From Acidimicrobiales bacterium (GTDB taxonomy: Bacteria > Actinomycetota > Acidimicrobiia > Acidimicrobiales > SHLQ01), in the NCBI GenBank assembly GCA_013002375.1, contig JABDJW010000003.1:1-5733 (forward strand): DNA of 5,733 nucleotides. The letters are read 5' to 3'. Shown here piece by piece: positions 1 through 5,733 of this stretch. The stretch's first letter is position 1. Every line of letters starts with the position of its first letter. The notes below the pieces were generated by a model that worked only from the letters and a program-made list of their open reading frames with translations, did not search any database and had not been told where the DNA came from. The translations under genes and the position numbers were made by a program.

Positions 1-2
1 GA

Positions 3-35
3 AGTATTCGGGGCGGAACCCAGGGGGCGAGATGA
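3..35 (+). CDS. Possible 3' end of an upstream gene (partial)
   Basis: One frame entering from the left edge reads ten codons (ending GGTQGAR) and stops at a TGA at 33-35. That stop overlaps the ATG of the serine hydrolase as ATGA, an arrangement typical of translationally coupled genes in actinobacterial operons. Too few residues are visible to name a product. The other two forward frames are also open across these 31 bases, so this is only a positional inference. The alternative is that the first 31 bases are plain leader sequence. Confidence 0.25.
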   Translation, partial: SIRGGTQGAR

Positions 36-1240
36 CGCCGGAAGATCTTGGATTCAACAGCAAGCGGCTCGACTTGGTCGGGGCGGTCGGGCGCCGGCTG
101 GTCGACGACGGACGCCTGCCCGGCGCGCTCGTGCAGGTGGCCCGGCGGGGCGAGGTCGTCTACAGCGACCGCTACGGCCTGGCCGACCGCGAGCGTGACC
201 AGCCGGTCTCCCAGGACACGATCTTTCGCATCTACTCGATGACCAAGCCGATTACCGCGGTGGCGGTGATGCAGCTCTACGAGAAGGGGCTGGTGCTGCT
301 CGAAGACCCGATCGAGATGTACATCCCGGCCTTCGCCGACATGCAGGTATGGGATGGCGGCACCCGCGAACGACCGGTACTGCGGCCGGCCACGCGCTCG
401 ATCACCGTCCACGATCTTCTGCGTCACACCAGCGGCCTGACCTACGGGTTCCGCCAGCAACACGCGCTCGATGCCATCTATCGCCGGGTCGGTCTGGGCA
501 ACCTGAACCAGCCGGATCTCACCCTCGCCGACATGTGCGAACAACTCGGCAAGCTGCCGCTGCTGTTCGACCCCGGCACCCAGTGGCACTACTCGATGAG
601 CACCGACGTCTTGGCCCACTTGGTCGAGATCGTGGCCGAGCAGTCGTTCTCGTCCTACCTGCGCGAATTCATCACCGATCCGCTCGACATGTTCGAGACC
701 CGGTTCGCCGTTCCCGAAGAACACGCCGACCGCCTGGCCGCGTTGTACATGGACACCCCCGACGGCATGGTGCTGGCCGACGATCCCACGACCAGCGCGT
801 ACCTCGCCGAACCCTCGTTCGAGTCCGGTGGGGGCGGCTTGGTCTCGACGATCGACGACTACCAGCGATTCGCCTCGATGCTGCTGGCCGGCGGCGAACT
901 GCGCGGCAACCGGGTCCTCGGCCGCCGCACCATCGAGTTCATGACCACGAATCACCTGCCCGGCGCAATCGACATGAACGAGGCCGGCCAAACCCTGTTC
1001 CCGACCGAGGCGATGGCCGGACGCGGCTTCGGGTTGGGCTTCGGCGTGATCGTCGATCCCGCCAAGCACGCCGCCGTTTCGTCAGTGGGCGAGTTCGGCT
1101 GGGGCGGCATGGCCAGCACCTCGTTCTGGGTCGACCCGACCGAAGAGATCACCGTGATCTTCATGACGCAGCTGGCCCCCTCGAATTCGTACCCGATCCG
1201 ACGCTTGCTACGGTCGGCGGTGAATCAAGCGCTGCTGTAG
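32..1240 (+). CDS. Serine hydrolase, class C beta-lactamase / family VIII esterase type
   Basis: This 402-residue protein has the beta-lactamase/penicillin-binding-protein fold used by family VIII esterases and LovD-like acyltransferases. Members cleave or transfer acyl groups through an acyl-serine intermediate. The SxxK motif is S69-M-T-K72 (in IYSMTKPIT), with the nucleophile and its general-base lysine. The second motif is Y187-S-M (in WHYSMSTDVL), where the tyrosine acts in catalysis. A GWGG segment at 356-359 sits where EstB-type enzymes have a WGG motif in place of the KTG of true beta-lactamases. The S-to-Y spacing and total length fit esterases, so drug hydrolysis is unlikely to be its main role. 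A glycine run (ESGGGGLVST, about 264-273) is typical of the family. No signal peptide or membrane segment is seen, so it is probably cytosolic. The ATG at 32 follows AGGGGG at 22-27 with a 4-nt spacer. The frame is open to the window edge but has no other start codon there. The P450 gene follows after 24 nt. The substrate is unknown. Confidence 0.9.
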   Translation: MTPEDLGFNSKRLDLVGAVGRRLVDDGRLPGALVQVARRGEVVYSDRYGLADRERDQPVSQDTIFRIYSMTKPITAVAVMQLYEKGLVLLEDPIEMYIPAFADMQVWDGGTRERPVLRPATRSITVHDLLRHTSGLTYGFRQQHALDAIYRRVGLGNLNQPDLTLADMCEQLGKLPLLFDPGTQWHYSMSTDVLAHLVEIVAEQSFSSYLREFITDPLDMFETRFAVPEEHADRLAALYMDTPDGMVLADDPTTSAYLAEPSFESGGGGLVSTIDDYQRFASMLLAGGELRGNRVLGRRTIEFMTTNHLPGAIDMNEAGQTLFPTEAMAGRGFGLGFGVIVDPAKHAAVSSVGEFGWGGMASTSFWVDPTEEITVIFMTQLAPSNSYPIRRLLRSAVNQALL

Positions 1241-1264
1241 CGCGCCGCCACCCAAAGGGGCCCC

Positions 1265-2509
1265 ATGCTGCACCCCACCACCATCGACGAGATCAACTTC
1301 TGGGATCTCGCCATGTTCTCGCAGGGCAACCCCCATGCGGCGTGGAAGATCCTTCGCGAGCAAGCCCCGGTGTACTACCACGACAAACCGGGCGGCGAGT
1401 CCTTCTGGTGCGTTACCCGCTACGACGACGTGCGCGCCGTACACAGTGACGCCGTGCTGTACAGCAGCGAACGCAACGGCATCATGCTGCGCAACGACGA
1501 ACAGCTCGCGGCGCCATCGATGGATGACGTCATGCCGATGCCGCCGATGATCCACACCGATCCGCCCCGGCACCAGCCGCTTCGCAAGCTGGTCAGCCAC
1601 AACTTCACGCCCAAGTCGGTCAGCGAACTCGAAGCCGAGCTCCGGGGGTACGCCACCGAGTGCTTCGACGACGCAGCCGACAAGGGCGAGGTCGACTTCG
1701 TGACCGACATAGCCCATCGCATTCCAGCCGCGATTGCCTTTTCGCTCATGGACGTTCCGCGGGCCGACTGGGATCGACTGTCCGACCTCGAACACCAGAC
1801 CGTCACCCGCAGCGATCCCGAGTTCCAGAGCGATGGCGAGACCGACCCCACCCTCGAGCTCGCGATGTATTTCTACGAGCTCATCACCGAGCGGCAGCAG
1901 AACCTCGGCGATGACCTGTTGAGCCAGTACCTCCTCAGCGAGCTGGACGGCGAGCCGTTGCCGATCACCCAGATCGTGGCCGAAGCGATTCTGTTCCTGG
2001 CCGGCGGGCTCGACACCACTCGGGCCGCGGCGAGCGCGGGCGCGATGCTCCCGCTCCTCGATCACCCCGATCAGCTGGCCGCGCTCGCGGACGATCGCAG
2101 CCTCATTCCGGCGGCGGTCGAGGAAATGGTCCGGTGGGCCAGCCCGATCACGTCGGAGACCCGCACCGTCATCCGCGACACCGACTTCGAGGCCAGCGAT
2201 GGCCAGACCTACCGGTTCGCCGAAGGCGATCGGGTCACGATGTGGTCGCCATCGGCGAACCGCGACGCCCGCCAGTTCGATGCCCCCGACACCTACGACA
2301 TCCGGCGCAGCCCCAACCGGCACATCGGTTTCGCCTACGGCGAGCACTTCTGCCTCGGGGCCCACCTGGCCCGGCTCACGCTGCGGGTCGAATTCGAAGA
2401 ACTCTTTGCTCGCTTCTCCGGCTTCGAGTTGGTCGGCGAACCGTCGCGCGTCCACTCCAACTTCGTCGGGGGGCTGAAACACCTGCCGGTGCGGCTCACG
2501 CCTCGCTAG
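1265..2509 (+). CDS. Cytochrome P450 monooxygenase
   Basis: This is a complete 414-residue soluble bacterial P450, which uses O2 and two electrons to hydroxylate an organic substrate. Landmarks in order: the C-helix segment HTDPPRHQPLRKLVSHNFTP (97-116), whose H and R residues contact haem propionates; the I-helix oxygen-activation motif AGGLDTT (246-252); the K-helix ExxR (E287-R290); and the haem loop FAYGEHFCLGAHLAR (356-370) with C363 as axial thiolate ligand. The haem loop has FAYG where many relatives have FG.G, a mild variant. No N-terminal membrane anchor is present, so it would need ferredoxin and ferredoxin reductase, neither encoded in view. The ATG at 1265 is supported by AAAGGGG at 1254-1260 with a 4-nt spacer. 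The gene lies 24 nt after the esterase and 10 nt before the phosphatase, suggesting cotranscription. The C-helix motif is generally like those of actinobacterial CYP125/CYP142-type and related P450s. I cannot assign a CYP family or substrate. Confidence 0.97.
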   Translation: MLHPTTIDEINFWDLAMFSQGNPHAAWKILREQAPVYYHDKPGGESFWCVTRYDDVRAVHSDAVLYSSERNGIMLRNDEQLAAPSMDDVMPMPPMIHTDPPRHQPLRKLVSHNFTPKSVSELEAELRGYATECFDDAADKGEVDFVTDIAHRIPAAIAFSLMDVPRADWDRLSDLEHQTVTRSDPEFQSDGETDPTLELAMYFYELITERQQNLGDDLLSQYLLSELDGEPLPITQIVAEAILFLAGGLDTTRAAASAGAMLPLLDHPDQLAALADDRSLIPAAVEEMVRWASPITSETRTVIRDTDFEASDGQTYRFAEGDRVTMWSPSANRDARQFDAPDTYDIRRSPNRHIGFAYGEHFCLGAHLARLTLRVEFEELFARFSGFELVGEPSRVHSNFVGGLKHLPVRLTPR

Positions 2510-2519
2510 CGTCACGCCC

Positions 2520-3278
2520 GTGACCACCGACGAACCCCGCGCCCACCCCCAGCGATTCCCGGCCGCACCGCCGGGCTCGGCCCGGATCGTTCTGGTTCGG
2601 CACGGCCAATCGATTCCCTTTGTCGAGGGCACGCCGTTTCCGCTGGTCGCCGGCCATGGCGATCCGCCATTGTCGCCACGGGGCGAATGGCAGGCCGAAC
2701 GGGTCGGCGAGCGCCTGGCCCAAGAACCGATCTCGGCGATCTACGCGTCGAGCCTCCAACGAACGTCCCAGACCGCGACTCCCCTCGCGTCGCGACGAGG
2801 CCTCGACATCCACGTCGAGCACGATCTACGCGAAGTGTTCCTCGGCGATTTCGAGGGCGGACTGTTCCGCCAGAAGGCGGCCGAGGGGCACCCCGCGGTC
2901 CACGAGATGTACCGCACCGGCGATTGGGGTGCGATTCCGAACGGCGAGACCAACGAGCAGCTCCGAGCCCGAACCGTCGGCGCACTCGAAGGGATCGTCG
3001 CCCGTCACGTCGACGAGATGGTCGCGGTGTTCTGTCACGGCGGGGTGATCGCGGCCTTGCTCGGCCACGCGGTATCCGTGCCGCTCGCGACGTTTGCCGG
3101 TTCCCGCAATGGCTCGCTGGCCTACCTCTACTGCGAGCCCGGCAGTGGGCACGCGGAGCGGAACGAGCGGAGCACCGGGCGAGACGAAGGCGAGCCCGGC
3201 AGTGGGCACTGGCGGATTCGCGGCTATAACGACGCGTCCCACATCGGGCCGCTCACCGCCGATCTCGAGCCGCACTGA
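2520..3278 (+). CDS. Histidine phosphatase family protein (phosphoglycerate mutase-like)
   Basis: This 252-residue member of the histidine phosphatase superfamily transfers phosphate through a phosphohistidine. The RHG motif is R27-H28-G29 (in IVLVRHGQS), with H28 as phosphate acceptor. Other expected residues are R81 (SSLQRTSQTA), the acidic residue E105 in LREVFLGDFEG, and the second catalytic histidine H173 in FCHGG. No membrane segment is seen, so it is probably cytosolic. Substrates in this family vary widely (sugar phosphates, nucleotides, cofactor precursors, proteins), and none can be chosen here. The start is GTG at 2520, 10 nt after the P450 stop. I see no convincing Shine-Dalgarno, so translation may depend on coupling to the P450. 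No in-frame ATG lies between the GTG and the RHG motif. Residues about 210-228 (HAERNERSTGRDEGEPGSG) look like an insertion: the preceding CEPGSG is repeated as GEPGSG just before the family-like tail HWRIRGYNDASHI. The catalytic core is upstream and intact. Confidence 0.93.
   Translation: MTTDEPRAHPQRFPAAPPGSARIVLVRHGQSIPFVEGTPFPLVAGHGDPPLSPRGEWQAERVGERLAQEPISAIYASSLQRTSQTATPLASRRGLDIHVEHDLREVFLGDFEGGLFRQKAAEGHPAVHEMYRTGDWGAIPNGETNEQLRARTVGALEGIVARHVDEMVAVFCHGGVIAALLGHAVSVPLATFAGSRNGSLAYLYCEPGSGHAERNERSTGRDEGEPGSGHWRIRGYNDASHIGPLTADLEPH
3133..3209 (+). repeat. 20-bp direct repeat flanking an in-frame 57-bp insertion
   Basis: The 20-base sequence GCGAGCCCGGCAGTGGGCAC occurs exactly at 3133-3152 and again at 3190-3209. 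The copies start 57 bases (19 codons) apart, so the phosphatase frame is kept. The first copy with its flank can fold: 3133-3140 pairs with 3147-3154 in 7 of 8 positions around a 6-base loop. Between the copies lies a GAGCGG-rich stretch (3153-3189). A further inverted pair CCGGGC (3175-3180) and GCCCGG (3194-3199) spans the junction. The pattern fits insertion of a small repeat with target duplication, or expansion of a repeat by replication slippage. The direct repeat is observed; the origin is inferred. Confidence 0.85.
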
Positions 3279-3283
3279 GCAAC

Positions 3284-3300
3284 CGCGGCGGCGGTCCGCG
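3284..3300 (+). terminator. Possible weak hairpin terminator after the phosphatase
   Basis: Six bases after the phosphatase stop, CGCGG (3284-3288) pairs perfectly with CCGCG (3296-3300) around a 7-base loop. There is no T-run afterwards, so this is not a canonical intrinsic terminator. High-GC actinobacteria can use such hairpins, but a five-base GC stem also arises easily by chance in this base composition. Confidence 0.2.
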
Positions 3301-3380
3301 CTGCGCCAAGTAGGCGACCAAATCGACGATCGGATACGGTTTCACGGTTCGACAGAGCCGAATGCCGGCTTGTTTTGACG

Positions 3381-3385
3381 AGGAG
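3381..3385 (+). promoter_or_regulatory. Shine-Dalgarno that fixes the SDR start
   Basis: AGGAG at 3381-3385 lies 10 nt before the ATG at 3396. It decides the start: a longer reading from TTG at 3375 would place this ribosome site inside the coding sequence and add seven residues (MTRRFAP) not expected ahead of the SDR first strand. Translation from 3396 gives MARLNEGRVAIITGAG, a normal SDR amino terminus. Confidence 0.8.
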
Positions 3386-3395
3386 ATTTGCCCCC

Positions 3396-4328
3396 ATGGC
3401 ACGACTGAACGAAGGACGCGTAGCGATCATCACCGGCGCGGGCCGTGGCATTGGCCGCGAGCACGCGCTGATGCTGGCCTCCCAGGGGGCCAAGATCGTC
3501 GTCAACGACCTCGGCGGCGACGCCGCCGGCGAGGGCGCGGACGCCACGCCGGCCCAAGAGGTCGTGGCCGAGATCGAAGCCATGGGCGGCGAAGCCGTCG
3601 TCAACGGCTCGAACGTGGCCGACTTTGCCGCGGCCGGCGAGATGATCCAGCAGGCGGTCGACACCTTCGGTGGCCTCGACATCGTGATCAACAACGCCGG
3701 CATCTTGCGCGATCGCATGATCTTCTCGATGAGCGAGGATGATTGGGATTCCGTCATCAACGTCCACCTCAAGGGCACCTTCGGCCCCGCCCACCATGCG
3801 GCCGTGTACTGGCGCGAACGCTCCAAGGCCGGTGAGGAAAACGATGCTCGCATCATCAACACCGCCTCACCTTCGGGCATCTACGGCAATGTGGGCCAGA
3901 GCAACTACGGCGCGGCCAAGGCCGGCATCGCCGCCTTCACCCAGATCACCGCGATGGAACTGGTCAAGTACGGCGTGACCGTCAACTGCATCGCCCCCGG
4001 CGCCTACACCCGCATGACGGCCAACCTGCCCGGCTTCGCCCAGATGGACGAAGAGCAGCAGGAGAAAATGGGGCCGCGGTGGATCGCCAATGCCGTCTCG
4101 TGGATCGCCAGCCCGGAGGCCAGCGGTGTCACCGGTCGGGTGTTCGACATCGTCGGGCAGCGCATCGGCATCGCCGAGGGCTGGCACCTCGGGCCCCACG
4201 CCACGCAAAGCGAAGATGCGTCCGACCTCAAGCCGATCGTGGCGCAGCTGATGGCCGATGCCCGCCTCAATGCCGACATGAGCGGCAACGACGCCGAAGG
4301 CCCCGGCCGCCCGGCCAAGACCATCTGA
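3396..4328 (+). CDS. SDR family dehydrogenase, (3R)-hydroxyacyl-CoA / 17beta-HSD4 type
   Basis: This 310-residue NAD(P)-dependent oxidoreductase has a Rossmann fold. The nucleotide-binding motif is TGAGRGIG (13-20). D38 at the end of strand 2 (IVVNDLGG) suggests preference for NAD(H). NNAG is at 99-102. The catalytic residues are S158, Y171 and K175 (YGAAK). Several segments match, from memory, the dehydrogenase domain of peroxisomal multifunctional enzyme type 2 and actinobacterial ChsB1-type enzymes rather than ordinary FabG: VNDLGGD, DDWDSVINVHLKGTF, SGIYGNVGQSNYGAAKAG and APGAYTRMT. Those relatives oxidise 3-hydroxyacyl-CoA, including steroid side-chain CoA thioesters, to 3-ketoacyl-CoA. 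The protein is about 60 residues longer than a classical SDR, with an Ala/Asp-rich C-terminal extension as in that group. The ATG at 3396 is preferred over TTG at 3375 because AGGAG at 3381-3385 precedes it. The gene is 117 nt after the phosphatase and 113 nt before the amidohydrolase. Family assignment is firm; the acyl-CoA substrate is inferred. Confidence 0.93.
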   Translation: MARLNEGRVAIITGAGRGIGREHALMLASQGAKIVVNDLGGDAAGEGADATPAQEVVAEIEAMGGEAVVNGSNVADFAAAGEMIQQAVDTFGGLDIVINNAGILRDRMIFSMSEDDWDSVINVHLKGTFGPAHHAAVYWRERSKAGEENDARIINTASPSGIYGNVGQSNYGAAKAGIAAFTQITAMELVKYGVTVNCIAPGAYTRMTANLPGFAQMDEEQQEKMGPRWIANAVSWIASPEASGVTGRVFDIVGQRIGIAEGWHLGPHATQSEDASDLKPIVAQLMADARLNADMSGNDAEGPGRPAKTI

Positions 4329-4365
4329 TGAAGCCCACCCGTCGAGTCCTTGCGACGCGATGTTG

Positions 4366-4414
4366 TGAGCGCCAGCGAGCAACTCGGTGAGTGAGCGAGG
4401 CCCCGGCCGAGCAA
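4366..4414 (+). repeat. GAGCG-rich imperfect tandem repeat between SDR and amidohydrolase
   Basis: Two copies of the pattern TGAGCG ... CGAGCAA lie in the gap: 4366-4382 (17 bases) and 4392-4414 (23 bases). A five-base inverted pair, CTCGG (4383-4387) with CCGAG (4407-4411), spans the second copy. The wording resembles the insertion inside the phosphatase gene (GAGCGG ... CCGGGCGAGACGA), so both may belong to one dispersed repeat family. The copies are observed; the family relation is a guess. Confidence 0.45.
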
Positions 4415-4416
4415 AC

Positions 4417-4440
4417 GACTCAGACCTCATAGGTTGAGTC
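4417..4440 (+). promoter_or_regulatory. Hairpin/palindrome abutting the amidohydrolase start
   Basis: GACTCA (4417-4422) pairs with TGAGTC (4435-4440), and ACCT (4424-4427) pairs with AGGT (4431-4434). This gives ten Watson-Crick pairs, one bulged G at 4423 and a CAT loop. The structure ends one base before the ATG at 4442. Its right arm holds the only Shine-Dalgarno-like sequence, AGGT, 7 nt before the ATG. It could hide the ribosome site in the mRNA or be a DNA operator. TAGGTT at 4430-4435 also fits a loose TANNNT minus-10 box for a leaderless transcript, but no good minus-35 is seen. Confidence 0.55.
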
Positions 4441-4441
4441 G

Positions 4442-5733
4442 ATGGCGAGCGTTTCGGAAATCAAGGCTCAGATCGACCATCCGGTGATCGATGCCGACGG
4501 CCATCTGATCGAGTTCGTGCCGGTGGTGCGCGAACTGCTCGAAGCCGAGGCCGGCGCCGACGTCGTTGCCCGGTTCGATCAGCTGATCAACGGCAGCACG
4601 CTGATCCGGGGCATCGACACGGACGATCGCAGAGCCCTCGGCCTGTCCCGCACCAGCTGGTGGGGCCTGCCGGCGGCCAACACGCTCGATCGGGCCACCG
4701 CGATGCTGCCGGCGCTGCAGTACGAACGCCTCGACGAGCTCGGGCTCGACGTCGCCCTGCTCTACCCCACCTACGGGCTCACTGTCACCGCGCACCCCGA
4801 CCACGAGCTACGGCCGGCCATGGCCCGAGCCTTCAACCAGTACGCGGCCGCGGCGTACGCGCCGTACGCCGATCGGCTCGTGCCCGTCGCGACGATCCCG
4901 ATGTACACCCCCGACGAAGCGATCGCCGAACTCCACCACGCCGTCGGCGAGTTGGGCATGAAAGCGGTGATGATGGCCGGCGTCGTCGCCCGGCCCGTTC
5001 CGGGCCTCGATCATCGGGGCGCCCGCTACATGAATGGTGTCGGCCACGACAGCGAATTCGACTACGACCCGGTGTGGCAGACCTGCGTCGACCTCGGCGT
5101 GGTGCCCACGTTCCACGCCGCCGGCATGGGTTGGGGCAGCCGGACGTCGCGCACGAACTACGTGTACAACCACATCGGCAATTTCGCGGCGGCCGGCGAA
5201 GCGGCCTGCCGCTCGATCCTGTTCGGCGGCGCGGCCAAGCGGTTCCCGACCCTGCGATTTGCCTTTCAGGAGGGCGGCGTGGCCTGGGGCCAGAACCTTT
5301 TGGCCGACACCCTCGGGCACTACGAGAAGCGCAACCGCGACGCGATCGAGCACTACAACCCGGCCCGCCTCGACCGCTCGCTGCTCGCCGAACTGGTCAG
5401 CAAGCACGGCGACGCCCGGGTCGCCGGCCATCTCGACCGGCTCGACGAGGCCCTCTTCATGTTGTCCGATCCCGAAGAGGATCTCGCGACCCTCGACGAG
5501 TTCGCCGAGGCCGGCATCGAATCGGCGGCCGACATCGTCGCCATCTTCGCCAACCAGTTCTTCTTCGGTTGCGAGGCTGACGACCCCATGAACGCCATGG
5601 CCTTCGACGACAGCTACACCGGCACCAAACTGCCGGCGGTGTTCGCCAGCGACATCGGCCACTGGGACGTACCCGACATCACCGAGGTACTACCCGAAGC
5701 GTGGGAGCTGGTCGAAGACGGTCACCTCACCAC
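4442..5733 (+). CDS. Amidohydrolase family 2 metal-dependent hydrolase (3' end outside window)
   Basis: The first 430 codons are visible and the frame is open to the window edge. It belongs to the amidohydrolase-2 group (ACMSD-like TIM-barrel hydrolases and decarboxylases that use a divalent metal). After strand 1 comes VIDADGHLIE (15-24): D19 and H21 stand where ACMSD has its HxH metal pair, so the first ligand position is Asp. Later likely metal or active-site residues are H225 (VPTFHAAG) and D404 (FASDIGHWD). E277 lies in AFQEGGVAWG. FANQFFFGCEADDP (369-381) is another motif I associate with this group. No signal peptide is seen. An in-frame TAG at 4430-4432 excludes an earlier start, so ATG 4442 is chosen even though its ribosome site (AGGT, 4431-4434) lies in a hairpin. 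Actinobacterial proteins of this type often occur near P450 and acyl-CoA genes, but their substrates are mostly unknown. Hydrolase versus decarboxylase activity cannot be decided here. It is probably near its C-terminus at the window end. Confidence 0.9.
   Translation, partial: MASVSEIKAQIDHPVIDADGHLIEFVPVVRELLEAEAGADVVARFDQLINGSTLIRGIDTDDRRALGLSRTSWWGLPAANTLDRATAMLPALQYERLDELGLDVALLYPTYGLTVTAHPDHELRPAMARAFNQYAAAAYAPYADRLVPVATIPMYTPDEAIAELHHAVGELGMKAVMMAGVVARPVPGLDHRGARYMNGVGHDSEFDYDPVWQTCVDLGVVPTFHAAGMGWGSRTSRTNYVYNHIGNFAAAGEAACRSILFGGAAKRFPTLRFAFQEGGVAWGQNLLADTLGHYEKRNRDAIEHYNPARLDRSLLAELVSKHGDARVAGHLDRLDEALFMLSDPEEDLATLDEFAEAGIESAADIVAIFANQFFFGCEADDPMNAMAFDDSYTGTKLPAVFASDIGHWDVPDITEVLPEAWELVEDGHLT

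Noticed and set aside
2496..2518. Direct repeat TCACGCC at 2496-2502 and 2512-2518 around the P450 stop
   Set aside because: Seven bases is too short to be notable in DNA of this composition.
1208..2632. Long antisense open frame (474 codons) opposite the P450 gene
   Set aside because: It is the complement of a well-supported P450 and shows no recognisable domain. Its length is expected in GC-rich coding DNA, where antisense stops are rare.
3335..3340. TACGGT as a minus-10 box for the SDR gene
   Set aside because: It fits TANNNT loosely, but there is no acceptable minus-35 about 17 bases upstream, so it cannot be told from chance.
3375..3395. TTG start giving a longer SDR, or TTGACG as a minus-35 box
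   Set aside because: A strong Shine-Dalgarno for the ATG at 3396 lies inside this stretch. A minus-10 box 17 nt downstream would fall inside the gene.
3224..3880. 218-codon antisense open frame across the SDR start
   Set aside because: It overlaps the SDR nucleotide-binding region, and its Ser/Ala-rich translation has no motif.
4328..4390. 20-codon frame whose ATG overlaps the SDR stop (TGATG)
   Set aside because: The overlap looks like coupling, but the product is very short, Arg-rich and runs into the repeat block, so it is more likely chance.
4660..5580. 306-codon + strand open frame inside the amidohydrolase
   Set aside because: The translation is Arg/Pro/Gly-rich shadow sequence without motifs, while the overlapping frame encodes a clear amidohydrolase.
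4808..5662. 284-codon antisense open frame opposite the amidohydrolase
   Set aside because: No recognisable domain and full overlap with a convincing gene on the other strand, so it is a composition artefact.

Overview
The window is GC-rich DNA (about two thirds G+C by eye) with tightly packed genes all on the + strand and strong C/G bias at third codon positions. Together with the protein families present, this suggests a high-GC actinomycete. My best guess is Acidimicrobiia (Ilumatobacter-like or an uncultured relative), but that is inferred from style and gene content, not shown by a marker gene.

Layout: (1) A class C beta-lactamase-fold serine hydrolase (family VIII esterase/transesterase type) starts at 32. 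(2) After 24 nt comes a complete soluble bacterial cytochrome P450 (1265-2509). (3) After only 10 nt comes a histidine phosphatase with a GTG start (2520-3278). Its 3' end carries a 57-bp in-frame insertion flanked by a 20-bp direct repeat. (4) After a 117-nt gap with its own strong Shine-Dalgarno comes a short-chain dehydrogenase (3396-4328). It resembles the (3R)-hydroxyacyl-CoA dehydrogenase domain of peroxisomal multifunctional enzyme type 2 and the actinobacterial ChsB1-type enzymes. (5) After a 113-nt gap with repeat-like sequence and a 10-bp-stem hairpin directly before the start codon comes an amidohydrolase-2 family metal-dependent hydrolase (4442 to the window end, incomplete).

Genes 1-3 look like one transcription unit because of their short spacings. 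Genes 4 and 5 may be read through from it or have their own promoters. The set (esterase, P450 monooxygenase, hydroxyacyl-CoA-type dehydrogenase, TIM-barrel hydrolase) fits oxidative catabolism or modification of a hydrophobic substrate such as a lipid, steroid or terpenoid. No substrate can be read from the sequence, and no ferredoxin, CoA ligase or regulator gene is in view. I see no tRNA, rRNA, CRISPR array, transposase or phage gene. The most unusual features are non-coding: the repeat insertion inside the phosphatase gene, related-looking GAGCG-rich repeats before the amidohydrolase, and the start-codon hairpin.
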